From NCBI RefSeq assembly GCF_901709675.1, contig NC_051095.1, forward strand, positions 7,217,956 through 7,281,955: a stretch of 64,000 nt of DNA, in the 5' to 3' direction. The DNA comes from Syngnathus acus (Eukaryota > Chordata > Actinopteri > Syngnathiformes > Syngnathidae). The notes under the pieces were generated by a model, which did not search any database, was not told the origin of the DNA, and saw only the letters and a program-made list of their open reading frames with translations. Made by a program: the position numbers and the translations under genes. Positions 32,221 through 42,882 of the stretch are shown here, piece after piece. The stretch's first letter is position 1, and each line of letters starts with the position of its first letter.

Positions 32221-34718
32221 CATTATTAGGTAGCCTTTTAGCCAGCAAGTAAAAGACTAACCTTGGTGGGAAGCGTTGACTGCCGCCCACACGGGAAGTG
32301 AGTCATAGCAGTTTATGAAAAACATTTGATCGCCTACACGCTGCGGACACTTCAATAGGTACACCTGCATAAACTCTAGCCATCAAAAGCTAACAAGAAA
32401 TGGCTCCTTTTATGGTCGTGAGATTATAAAAATACCATTGTTGTCTGCAACGATTCCCATCATAAGTGGCCAATTGTTGCCTAGAACGAGTTGACTGCTT
32501 ACAGAATGGACATCAACCTATCATTAGTCATGCCTGGAATGATTTATTTTGACCAATTGCTGCTCTTAAGTGGAATGACAAGTGGGTCAAAGTTAATGGA
32601 CAATACATGAAAATGGAAAGCAGTGACGGTGATTTTCCAAAGAACCTCAAGGTGCAGTGAAATGGAAGTGTTTTATTTGAGATATCAGGTTGCCTGAATT
32701 CAAGTCAGTCAGTTAAATATCTTTGGAATAGCGCCCCCTGGCTTTGCAGTGCATAATCAGAGGCTTTGCAGAGGACGTGTATCATTAGGACGTCTTCATC
32801 CTGAAGGTGAACAAGATGGAGTATCATCGTCTTCGTCTTTTGGCCTCCAGAGAAGTAAAGATCGTCCCGGGTGAGAGGAGGTCTCTCCCGTAATGGCGAC
32901 TCTGGGAGACGAGACTTCCCGAGGTCATGCCGCTGACAGTTTAAAGAATCTTTTGACCCGTCAGCCAGCGCAACGCTAGTTTCTCCGCCGGTGATTATAC
33001 CGCCGCTTCTAGGCCCCCCCCATCAGCTGACGGGGGCTGACAGAGAGGGTCGACCCGGCCGCGGGAATGATGTTGTCGTGTGGTAAGACAGTCAGGACGG
33101 AATGGCAAAAGTGTCTGAAAGCTTCCTTGTCAAAGCAACGAGGTCAATTTCAAACTGTGTCATCAGGGCAAGAACTGTTTTAATTGGCTGGCTGGTCAAT
33201 GTTATTTTTGTCACAGCTGGTAAAGTCTACACTTCTATACTCGGGATTACTTTTGGAGACTTGTTGATTCCTCTTTTAGGAAAAAGACGGCCCTGTTGTT
33301 GTCGATCAAGTGTCAACACATGACAATTGCATGATTGTGAGCCTGAGCAGGCTCCATCTTGAGCTCAACTGTCAACAATTGTGTGTTCAAAGACAACTCT
33401 ATTTTTTTTTTCCAAGTTTAAGATAACACCACTTAACTTACTGTTTCTTGCCCAAGTCAACAATTGCATGTTTGTGCTCAGACGTTGCCTCGTGTGTCCA
33501 GAGGCTGTTTAAACTGCCGTTTGTTTACCATGTGCTTCTTTTTTACCAGATAAAAGCCTCCGATTTTTTACAACAGTAATAAAAAGCGCCACGACACATC
33601 TTCATATCTGCAGAACAACAGAAAAGAATCGAAAACGCATCAAAGCTAAATGGTGGACTTTTTTTTTTTTAAGCCCTGCAAGTTCATATTGATTTTCACA
33701 GAGTGGAAATGTAATTTTTCTTTGTCCTTCCTCGCCTGCCTGCCAATCAGAGGTGAGAGTACGAACTCCCACCGACGTCTCTCACTTGACAGCCTCATTT
33801 CCAAGACGGGAGGCCAAAGTGGCGACCAAGCCAGCGAGCCGGCCGGCGGCTTCTGCTTTTGTCTCCTCTCATTTTCCAGAGAAAAAAAAAGGAAGAAAAA
33901 AAAACAGCGGGAGAGTTTGAGATGGTCCTCCCGACCGTTCAGCCATTAACTGCCAAGCTGATTGCTTTGTGCAAAAGGTATCCAAAGAAAGAGGGGAAAG
34001 AAATTAGGAAATAATGGGCGGGGGTAATGGAAGACGATGAAAAGTGGCAGCCTGGCTCATCTTGGCAAAGTTGAAAGAAAAAGAGAAGGTGGCAGGAGAA
34101 AAAAATGGGATCACCGATTAGAGGTGAGATAAAGGGAGTCCTCTTTTTCTCCCAGGATTTTAGCTTGCTATGAAGTGGGGATGATAAAACTAATATTAAA
34201 AAAAAGTAATAATAATAATCTTTCCCTTTAGAAACATCTCAGATGAATGTGCATCAGTTCCGAGAAATGTATGGCAAAGAATTGTTTTTTGTTTTTGTAA
34301 AAAATAAACCGAGCGTGTAATCAAAAAAACTGTACGAAATTAAGATGAAAAATTAATGGAAAACTGAACCATCTAAAAATTAGGGCATACGAAAAACAAT
34401 GTTCCACTGCATACAAAGAAACGGTGTTTATTTACCGTATGCAAAAATGTGTACTTTTGCTGTACTTTCCAATTCAAGCTCGTATGATATCGATGCCGTG
34501 CTAGAAGCTTTGTTCCATTTGCCATTTTAATCAAATTGGATTTTTTATTTGTTGGATTATGACTTGTTTTTTGTTCTAGAAAAGCACAAGATAAAAATCG
34601 ATTCGAACCTGACTAACTTAGCACGAATGGCGAGTAGAGATTCCAGCTGTAGTTTATGCTAACATGTATACTCTATTAGTTGTATATATCTTCATGTTCA
34701 CTGTATTCAGTATAAATA
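32221..34718. other. Unassigned; scattered motifs only
   Basis: 32349-32380 (CACTTCAATAGGTACACCTG) resembles the ACTTTATTAGGTACACC terminus of a common fish DNA element. 32748-32759 (GCGCCCCCTGGC) is a partial CTCF-like core. 32850-33090 is CpG-rich and unique. 33300-33500 repeats GTCAACAATTG words. No exon is supported. Confidence 0.4.
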
Positions 34719-34888
34719 GTCAAAGTCTGCTTTATTGTCAATTTCTTCACATGCCAAGACGCACAAAGAAATCGAAATTACGTTCCCACTATCCCACGGT
34801 GACAAGACATAGTACACAATATACATACAAGTAAACAACACAAAAAAAATAAAAACAAGAAGGCACAAACAATGAATAAATAAGAGTG
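34719..34888 (-). mobile_element. LINE 3' UTR end, inverted
   Basis: The complement begins CACTCTTATTTATTCATTG and TTTGTGCCTTCTTG and ends GACAATAAAGCAGACTTTGAC. Its first 35 or so bases match the last part of the LINE fragment at 56128-56395, so the two are overlapping pieces of one family. The copy is 5'-truncated. Confidence 0.7.
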
Positions 34889-35644
34889 TTTATCGATAAA
34901 ACGAGCTAGTGTTTTACATTACCTTTCAACACACTTTAACATGCTGCAATAGGATAGCAACCCATTTTGTCCCTTTCTTCGTATATTGACCAGGAAATGA
35001 TGAAGTAGTTCTTTTTTTTCTGCCCCATCCCTCGCCTCCCTTCAATATTGAGCACAATGAGGCGCTCAGCTGGATGCTTTAGCAGCGGCGTGCCGCTAAC
35101 AAGCAGTTGAGGGAACTCCAGCTATAAGGAGGAGGGAAAAATCAACAGTTTGATTTGCAAAACGCTGCACTCGGACCAGGAGGAGCCCATTACGGGAAGA
35201 GCAAGGAGGAAGCGGAGGTCGGAGGAAGATGAGGAAGGTGACGCCGGGAGCGGGAAGAGTGTCGATATCACAGCTCCAATTACGGCTTTCTAAATGGGCC
35301 CGGTGTCGGAGGGAATGAGCGGCTCCATCCATCTGTCCCGACAGCCGCTCCCCTTAGCCCGTCACTCCCGTTTGCCGCCGCAATCTGTACGTTTCTACTT
35401 GGCCTCGCAAATTGATAATCCGATTGCGCCGTAACCCGGTTAGCCGCACGGTGCGCCTTAGCAGAACGAAGAGGAGGAGGATGAAGCCGCAAGCGCGGCA
35501 AATCCAGAGAGCTTGAATCTGCTTGATTGATCGTCAAGGAAATTCACATTCGATTAACAATCGTGGCGGAAGCCTAGAAAAGCCAACCGGATGAGTTTTT
35601 TTGTGGCAGTGTAACGGCATTTTGAGTCCAAAAGTGGTTCATTC
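34889..35644. other. Candidate conserved non-coding DNA at 35040-35560
   Basis: GC- and CpG-richer than its surroundings and free of simple repeats, with CAGCTCCAATTACGGC, GCAAATTGATAATCCGATTGC motifs. The open frames on the minus strand have no supported splice sites. Confidence 0.3.
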
Positions 35645-36530
35645 CAACTGACATTTGATGAAATACGGTAAAATTAGATATTGTACAAAAACTCATACGA
35701 TACGACATCAGCATACGACTGATTCAATTATGATACAATACAAAGTGATGAGATATCAATAAATTACATTAAATAAAATTGACTTCAATTACGATACAAA
35801 ACGATTAATTTCAATGAATATAACAAGGCTCAATACATACAATTCAATCTGGTTCAATTTAGCAACACTTAATACCGCACAAAAATAATGTTTTGATTTT
35901 GACACAAAGTGATTCAGTCTAACCGTACCGTACGATTCACTGAAATTACAATATGATACGGTACAACACGATTCACTCCATTACGATATGAGGCGATACA
36001 CTTCAATTAAAATACAATTACTATGATACAAAACGATTAACTTCAATTAAGATAGGATTCATTCGTGTTACATTTCCGTCAAAATGTAATTCACAATTCA
36101 CTCCAATTAACATAGTATGATGGTGATTCACACGATTCAGCACGATGCAATTCATTCCAATTCCACTGTGTGATTCACGTCTGCTACAATTAGATGACGT
36201 GACACGTTACGATTCGGTCCTGTAACAGTGTTACACGCTACTGTGTGATTCACGTCTGCTACAATTAGATGACGTGACATGTTACGATTCGGTCCTGTTA
36301 CAATGTTACACACTACGACGTGGTAAACTATGATACAAAGCGATCCATATTTATACACACTCTGATTATGATTCATTTAAATCATTATGCGATAGGAAGA
36401 GATTCAATCTGAAGCCATAAAATATCATTCACTGATTCCAATTTACTCTGAATGTAAAACGATTCACTGGAATTACCATTTAATACGATACAATGTGATT
36501 CACTCAGATTACGATAGCGGTCGGCGATCA
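35645..36530 (+). repeat. Degenerate GATTCACTCCAATTACGATAC array with a 75-bp tandem duplication
   Basis: ACGATACAA, CGATTCACTCCAATTA and GATTCAATTATGATAC words recur over about 880 bp at roughly 20-30 bp spacing. Inside it, 36165-36239 and 36240-36314 are a nearly identical direct duplication (CTGTGTGATTCACGTCTGCT...CGATTCGGTCCTGT), which must be much younger than the array. Confidence 0.65.
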
Positions 36531-36650
36531 CTAGCATTAGCGAGCCCTGTAATTGGATTGAAGCAAGTGGTTCATTAGATTTCTTCAGAGAGTTTGGGAG
36601 ACAGAATAGCTGCGAAGCTAAACTTTACGTGTGCCAATAAATAAAATATT
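36531..36650. other. Putative 3' untranslated region or spacer
   Basis: If the candidate coding exon at 36651-37028 is real, this is its immediate 3' flank on the minus strand. No canonical AATAAA is seen in it. Confidence 0.3.
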
Positions 36651-37028
36651 TCAGTTGGCTGCAGTTTTGCTCTTCATGGATTTGTTGAAGCGGCGCAGGT
36701 AACGGCGTTCATACAAAGAGGAGCTCCGGAGTTCGATGGAGGCGAGCGATCCCTCGCCAGGCTCCGTATTGATCCCGGGGCTCTTCTCGTGGCCCGCGGC
36801 AGATGAATAGCGCAGCGCCGACGTAATTGAGTCTTTACGGAGCGCACGTGAAGACGGCAGAGGTGGAATGGCTTTCAGATTGTCAATCTGCTCCTCCATT
36901 ACGCTGCTTGGCTGTGCATGTTTGCCAGAGGACCGCGCGCATCTCAATGCGCTTTTTGTGCCGGCAGTGGCGCCGGTCGCGGGTGAGCTTGCCGACGTCT
37001 CGCTTTCTTCGTTTGACGGCCGCTGAGT
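36651..37028 (-). CDS. Candidate terminal exon, serine-rich tail, unidentified protein
   Basis: On the minus strand CATCTTCCAG is followed in phase 0 by 125 codons and a TGA at 36651-36653. The peptide is hydrophilic: TQRPSNEESETSASSPATGA near the start, SSVMEEQIDNLKAIPPLPSS, RALRKDSITSALRYSS, and a basic end SLYERRYLRRFNKSMKSK. GC at third positions is about 60 percent, coding-like rather than repeat-driven. The open frame continues upstream only through the (TCAC)n tract. It could be a cytoplasmic C-terminus, but no domain or family is recognised and the upstream exon is not found. Confidence 0.4.
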   Translation of the reverse strand, partial: TQRPSNEESETSASSPATGATAGTKSALRCARSSGKHAQPSSVMEEQIDNLKAIPPLPSSRALRKDSITSALRYSSAAGHEKSPGINTEPGEGSLASIELRSSSLYERRYLRRFNKSMKSKTAAN

Positions 37029-37056
37029 CTGGAAGATGGCAACATCAGCTCGAGTG

Positions 37057-37128
37057 TGAGTGAGTGAGTGAGTGAGTGAGTGAGTGAGTGAGTGAGTGAG
37101 TGAGTGAGTGAGTGAGTGAGTGAGTGAC
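37057..37128. repeat. (GTGA)n microsatellite
   Basis: About 18 tandem GTGA units. On the minus strand it is (TCAC)n, lying 28 bases upstream of the acceptor proposed for 36651-37028, and it encodes the artefactual LTHSLTHS repeat. Confidence 0.9.
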
Positions 37129-37164
37129 AACCCTCGATCTGACCCCCTTTGAAAAAGTGACTTA

Positions 37165-37519
37165 CCGTGTTTTCTAGACAATAAGGCGCACCTAAAAACC
37201 TAAGATTTTCTCAAAAGCGCCTTATAGTCCGGTGCGCCTTATATATGGTCCAAATTCCTAAATTTAAACTGGCCCGAAGCATTGTGTCATCAAATCAATC
37301 ATAAGTGGCCCGCTGAAGACTATGAATCATGAATCAAAAAGACTATGGATCGTTATTTTGTGATTATAAAGTAATTTGTTGCGTCTGAAGTTGAAATAAA
37401 AAAGGTAAAATGGAGAATTATTTGATTTGGATTAAAAATCTGACATGATGTTTTAAAATGGACCATTCATTGAAGGTGCGCCTTATAGTCCGGTGCGCCT
37501 TATAGTCTGGAAAATACGG
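37165..37519 (+). mobile_element. TA-flanked miniature DNA element, copy 3
   Basis: It starts CCGTGTTTTCTAGACAATAA and ends CTGGAAAATACGG, with TA at 37163-37164 and 37520-37521. AAGGCGCACC units lie at both ends. The core, with GGCCCGCTGAAGACTATGAA and AGTAATTTGTTGCGTCTGAA, is shared with the copy at 47799 in the same orientation and with 10121 inverted. Confidence 0.85.
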
Positions 37520-37521
37520 TA

Positions 37522-38569
37522 CTTTGTGTATTGTGTAGGTGAGTTACTTACATGATAAGTGAGGGAGTGAATGTGTGAATGAGTGAGTGCATTATTTATG
37601 AGCAAGGGAGGAAGTAAAGTGTGTTTCCACGTGCAGCAGAATCATCCCAGTTAGTTGTTAATGGCAAAGTCATGAAAAAGACCATTGGAAAATGCCCGTC
37701 GGCGGATAGAACCCCCCTGCCTCTCGTGCCCCGACGTCACCTCAGCTATGCCGTCGTCGCCATGGCGATGGCGAAGACTCGGGGGAGGATTAATCGGCGT
37801 CGGATGGCGAGGCATCTGCAGCTCGCTACACCGCCAACTGCTGCTGTCACGTGATGAAAAAGAACCTCTTGGAGCTAACGTGTGCTGACTTCCTGTGTGA
37901 CTCGGTCTCCCTGTCTGTCATTTCTTCTGTCTTGTATTCTTTTCAACCTCTAACTTTTACTCTCACCAAATTGTTTGCTTGTTGGGGACCGGTTCTTTTG
38001 GTTCCTAGATAGGCCCTGGGGTTACACTCAATGCCACGGTGATTTCAGGGTAGAGTTCCGGTTTCTCTGTGATTCTCCAAGTATATCAATCTTAAGATTA
38101 GCGTTAAGTTTTTTGTTTGTTCTTGCCACTGACACAAACTTCTTAATAACAAAAGACCCGCAGACAGATGTGAATAAGTCATAAGTGTCTTCTGCAGATA
38201 ATACAAAAGATTAAATAAAATGAGGTGTAAATGTGAAAAGCAAACCTGCTGCCAACTTATTCAATGCAGCAAACCTTGACAAGCTAAAGCCTGAAGGCCG
38301 CCGTGTATTTGCCCTCCGTCCCGCGACCTCAACCTGGACTGGGCCTGCGAGTCCGCCTGACAAGACGAGGTCAGTGACCCGGACAGCCTTTAGAGTCGTC
38401 AAACCTTGAGGCGGCCTTGGGAGCGTCACCTTTCCTACGAGTTCAGGAAAATGTGGACACAGAGAGAAACACAAACTCCCTTTGGACCTCATTGTCTGTG
38501 GATGCTGATGTGTCATCTTAAAATCATACAGACGGGGAGATTTTTTTTTTTTTTTAAATGTTGGATTCA
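37522..38569. other. Unassigned; CpG-rich patches
   Basis: 37680-37860 and 38260-38440 are GC-rich and unique. A minus-strand frame at 38250-38460 (PPQGLTTLKAVRVTDLVLSG) has no convincing splice sites. No feature can be named. A T-run lies near 38541-38555. Confidence 0.4.
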
Positions 38570-38677
38570 GACATTTTTCAGACTTTAAAAATAATGTGAA
38601 GAACCACATAAAAATTAGGGTTAGTTAAGATTCTGACATTTTTCAGACTTTAAAAATAATGTGAAGAACCACATAAA
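38570..38677 (+). repeat. 43-bp direct duplication, period 65
   Basis: The block from GACATTTTTCAGACTTTAAA to GAACCACATAAA occurs at 38570-38612 and again, identical, at 38635-38677. Confidence 0.85.
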
Positions 38678-39543
38678 GAATCAGATGAAAAAAAAGAAAC
38701 ACGTCAGTAGGTTGAGGTTAGTTTTAGTTGAGGCGTGCTTGATGAGCCATTAGTATTGTAATGTCAAAAACAGCAATCTATCTTTAACACGAAATTTCTT
38801 TACATTTTCTAGATTAGTCGACAATTTAACAAAAATACCAGACACACTCAGGGATTTACTAATAATCGTGACAAGTGAAGAAGTAATACCAAACTGACCA
38901 AATTGTCAATGCCATTGTAACTTTTTCAAATGAACTCAAAATTTTATTTATTTTAATCAAATGTTTTTCTTTGTCTGGAAATAAATTATATAATCAAAAG
39001 TCATTCATCTTTTTTATTTTTGTTATTTTTTAATTTCAAAGGTGTCACCAGAGCAAACAATATTTGTGTTCTGCCTGTTTCTTTTCATAAAAGGGTTTTT
39101 CTTTGCTTTTTGGTCATAAACCTGTGTTTTTCATGAAACGGTTGTTCTATTATGCTGATTACCCAAAAAAATAAATAGAAATAGGTATGATTTCCATCCC
39201 AATGAAAGAGAAGAGATTGTTCTCCTTGGTGCGTAGATTGTCATGCATCACAAAAGATCCGACAAAATGAATATTTCACTCAGACTGAAACTCCTTCGCG
39301 TGTTGTGAAAGAAAAACATCAGCTTCGATGTGTTCCAGCACCAAACACTCTGAAACTGGCTCTTTTTTTTGGGGGTTGATTATTTTCTTCCCGCGGTCTC
39401 GATACGTTCCGGTCGGCAGGTTGCCGCGTCGCTGGCTATCTTGGATCACAGCGGCGTGACCTCTCGCTCTCATCTGGCTCTCATCCCCGTCACACCTGCC
39501 CAAACCACGCTCCGCCAGCATGGCCTCACTCTGTGGTATCATG
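38678..39543. other. AT-rich, then unique GC-rich sequence
   Basis: 38680-39280 is AT-rich and featureless. From 39380 the sequence is GC-richer and repeat-free and may be conserved non-coding DNA that continues past 39544. Confidence 0.4.
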
Positions 39544-39557
39544 GCGCCCCCTAGAGG
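39544..39557 (-). promoter_or_regulatory. CTCF-like motif, minus orientation
   Basis: GCGCCCCCTAGAGG is the complement of CCTCTAGGGGGCGC, 13 of 14 positions to the CTCF core consensus. Confidence 0.35.
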
Positions 39558-39990
39558 CCACTTTTTGTTCCTCCTCATCCCCCTCTTCGGCATCAGCGGG
39601 GCACCTCATGCATATTTCATCAGGTTTAACTCCACTTAAAATATGCATTCTAATTGGGCCTAAGTGGCACAGCTCAGCTCCCTAAGTAGCTCCTCCGCTC
39701 GTACGCTCACGTCCTCCTCCTGACGGACACGTTCGGTCTCAGTCTGTGTTCTCCTGCCGGCTGTCTCGTCTTGTCTTCTTCCTCCTTTTTTTTTTCTTTT
39801 TTTGCAACTACTTCTTCACAGATTTGACCGAGTCATGTTGCTTTGTTTTGAGCACATTGTACACGGGGAGGAAGGGAGGTGCGCACTGTGGGAATACTAA
39901 TGTGGCTAATGTTAGCTCATGTTTATTTGGATTATGGAAGAGCTTTCAATAAAACAAAACTTAGTGGGGTACACCCTGAACACATTTTAA
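39558..39990. promoter_or_regulatory. Candidate enhancer-like segment (39600-39680)
   Basis: Within 70 bp are ATGCATAT (39608-39615), CCACTTAA (39632-39639, an NKX2-type site), ATATGCAT (39641-39648) and TAAGTGG (39661-39667), surrounded by unique sequence. The clustering suggests homeodomain and POU factor binding. This is inferred from motif content alone. The rest to 39990 is T-rich or plain. Confidence 0.3.

Positions 39991-40031
<41 letters not shown>
39991..40031. repeat. (TTAG)n microsatellite
   Basis: Ten perfect TTAG units. Confidence 0.9.
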
Positions 40032-40429
40032 GTGAGCTTAGCGAGTGCACAGTGTACGTATGTGGTGGAGTGTGTCGGGGGCTCGGCGACATGATGGAGC
40101 ACACTGTGAGGCAGGAGGCAGCACTTTGTTTCCATGGCGATGGCAGAGCAACTAATAACATGGTGGTGGTAGATAAGACGGCTCACACATGCTGGAACAG
40201 GAGGTGTGCGTGGATGATAAATATCCAATCAATCACTCAGCAAACAATTTGTTTTTTTAATGTTTAAGCTAGAGCATGTACAATTTAACGCCCCCTGGAT
40301 TTGAATTTTGCATTACAGCAATAGAAAAGAGCCGTGGGTTCAATATGACGTGGCCCGATGGGTTATGTTACTCAGCAACATTTCTATTACGTTTTGATAA
40401 CTTTTTTGATTTTCATATTATGTATTATT
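40032..40429. other. Unassigned sequence
   Basis: No recognised feature. The region just before 40430 may already belong to the LINE fragment that follows. Confidence 0.4.
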
Positions 40430-40681
40430 TGTGCCCTCTCTGCATCCATTACAACCTGGTGATCCTGAAAGGGGGATCCTTCCATCTGTGGTCCCTTCTC
40501 AAGGTTTCTCATTTTCCCCGGGCAGGGGTTTTGAGGTTTTCCTTGCCCTTTTGGGAGCTTAAGATCAGGGGATGCTTTGAGAATAATTGTCAATTTTTGT
40601 CTATGTGAAGCCCTTTGAGACTGCTTGTGATTTAGGGCTATACAAATAAACTTGACTTGACTTGACTTGACTTGACTTGAC
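40430..40681 (+). mobile_element. LINE 3' end with (CTTGA)n tail
   Basis: TCCATCTGTGGTCCCTTCTC, AAGGTTTCTCATTTTCCCCG, TTTTCCTTGCCC and AAGCCCTTTGAGACTGCTTG, then GGGCTATACAAATAAA and six CTTGA units. This is the 3' UTR pattern of a fish non-LTR retrotransposon (CR1/Rex1-like by recall). Only the tail is present. The same (TTGAC) tail follows AATAAA at 57151-57172. Confidence 0.7.
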
Positions 40682-42057
40682 AGGAACTTTGATAGTCAGC
40701 TAGAGGTCCTTGTGAAGTTGGACTTTTCAGCAGTTCTTAGACGTTTATCAATATGAAGAATGTGGGTTCTCGTAAACTTGCCAAGCAGTAAAATGCAGAT
40801 AAAATGATTCCCTATAATTGCTGCGTTTATTCTTTGTGTATTTCATGTCAGGCACCTCGTTGGGCAGCTATACATCCTTGAGAATGCATTTGTTTAAAAT
40901 GTTTTATAAGATAAACGATTCCGGTGTCAGGGGGGCATTTTTTTATTATTTTACTGAGTGAGGAGTGATGAGAACCCCTAAAAGTTTCATCAGGATACAA
41001 TTTGGAGTACTTTCAGGAATTGTGAAGCCAGCAAAAAGGCGATTAATATACTAACAGCGACTTAAAAAAAAATCATGATGGCCACACTTGTTGATGATTT
41101 GAAGAAAGAAGTGAAGCGTTATTTCGAGTATGTTCCTAATGTTCTCATTCAACTACACTCACATGAGTTGAACACACACACGCTACATCTCTACACACGC
41201 TTTCCATCCGCATACACATTAGTAGTGCAATGATCCAATTAATCAGACTTTTCGCTTTGGGTTAGAATACTGATTCCTCGTATTTTCTCTTTGCGGGCTG
41301 GAAATCCATCCGTCTGTCTGAGGCGTTTTTGGCCAGGAGGCACGGCGTCGCCTCCCGTCGTGCCGGCTGCCATTAAAACTACAAAATATATCGACGTATA
41401 AAAAGGATCCGCATAGAGGCTGGAAGAGGGAACGACGGCCACTCAGCTGGATGCCGCAAATGAAGCCGAGGCCTGGCTAAAGCCTTCATACGGGCCTGGA
41501 CGTGTGACAACTGCCAACGCCCCTTGTGGGACATTAGCTGTTCTGTTGGTTTGACCGAAATCATTTGAATATTACAATTAAGTAAAAGCAGAAATACATA
41601 CGGTAGGCCAACATCAACAGCATTGAGGTGTCTGTGATATTTCACTTGCTTGTTTTTAACTCTGTGCACTTTGCGTGTGCGTGCTCTGTATGGGTGGCTT
41701 CATACACACACATTAGATGGTTTGATACACACACACGCATGCACAGTCAGACCTCCACCTGCGCAAGCGGCATAAACTTGAGATCGTCGAGTATTGTCAC
41801 ATCACAATCGACTCCAATTACAATTAAAGTAGCAATCAAAGCCAATGAACACGAGAAATATTGAACACGAGTGAACAGCAATCATGCTTTAACCAAAATC
41901 AACCTCCACTTATGTATTATACTTACGATATATTTGATTCTAAACATGTTTTTTTATTTAGCAAAGCTATTGAATCAATGTAAACATAAACTATTTTGCA
42001 ACATGTACTAGATTATACTACCTTATAATTTAACAAATTGGCATCACTATTATTTTC
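40682..42057. other. Unassigned; GC-rich patch at 41270-41520
   Basis: 41270-41520 is unique and GC-richer, with CAATTAATCAGAC at 41235. The rest is AT-rich with short CA runs near 41160-41215 and 41700-41745. No exon is supported. Confidence 0.4.
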
Positions 42058-42262
42058 CACTGCACGTCTGCCTCACAGTTCGGAGGTTCGATTCCACCTC
42101 CGGCCCGCCCGATGTGAAGTTTGCATGTTCTCCCCGTGCCCGCGTGGGTTTTCTCCGGGCACTCCGGCCCAATGACCACTCCAAATTACCCGTAGGTGTG
42201 AGTGGGAGTGTGTCTATGTTTCCCTGCGATTGGCTGGCAACCAGTTCAGGGTGGCCCGGTCA
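42058..42262 (+). mobile_element. Fish SINE/L2-like repeat, 3'-truncated and internally deleted
   Basis: CGTCTGCCTCACAG, a perfect pol-III B box GGTTCGATTCC (42085-42095), TTTGCATGTTCTCCCCG, GTGGGTTTTCTCCGGGCAC and CCCTGCGATTGGCTGGCAAC. The usual segment with CCAAAAACATGC is deleted between the CACTCCGG and ACCACTCC blocks, and the (ATGG)n tail is missing. The orientation is opposite to 6502-6813. Confidence 0.75.
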
Positions 42263-42868
42263 GCCGCTTCCAAACAACCTTATATACATCAGAAATGTAA
42301 TTTGTCAAAGAGGCGCTGTCCCTTTAAGAAATGTTGCATTCAAAGTTGCACCTCCCGTGCATCCAAACTAAACATGACAAGTCCAAAAGTCCTCTGAAGA
42401 CTATCAGCTTGCCTTATTTCATTTGCCTGATCAAAAATCCTTTGGAATTGTCATAAGTCGCATCCTTCTCATCCTCTTCCTCCTCGTCATCATCATCATT
42501 CTCATCATCACACGTGTGTTTGAGGCTTATGAAGGATTCATCCAGGGATTTTTATTTATTTCATCACTCCCCGCCGTCTTCTGAGGGAATCAGATAACGG
42601 CGTCGCTAACGATGATGCTGCCAGCTCGTCTGATGCCTGACAGGAAATAGCTGGGGGCGGCGCAGGAATGCCGCACATATCAAAAAAGTCTTACAAAAAT
42701 TCAACAAGCGCTCAAGTGTTGAGATGGGATCGTGGACGCCGGCTCAAGGTGGAAAGCACGTAGTGACTCGGAATATAATGTACTATTTCTTTTCAATATG
42801 CTCCCACGGATTAATCCATGTATTTTAATCCATTTTAGTGGGGGGGGGGCTCCCATTTTGGCATTTTA
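42263..42868. other. Unassigned; (CAT)n-like run
   Basis: TCATCATCATCATTCTCATC lies near 42487-42506 and a G-run at 42841-42849. No gene is seen. Confidence 0.5.
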
Positions 42869-42882
42869 CTGCCCTCTGATGG
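42869..42882 (-). promoter_or_regulatory. CTCF-like motif, minus orientation
   Basis: CTGCCCTCTGATGG is the complement of CCATCAGAGGGCAG, 13 of 14 to the CTCF core. Confidence 0.35.

Noticed and set aside
36651-37181. Full 176-codon minus-strand open frame with LTHSLTHS repeats
   Set aside because: The N-terminal part is only the translated (TCAC)n microsatellite. Only the part from 37028 down is kept as a candidate exon.
42085-42095. GGTTCGATTCC as part of a tRNA gene
   Set aside because: It is a perfect B box, but it lies inside the common fish SINE/L2-like repeat and no cloverleaf can be drawn around it.
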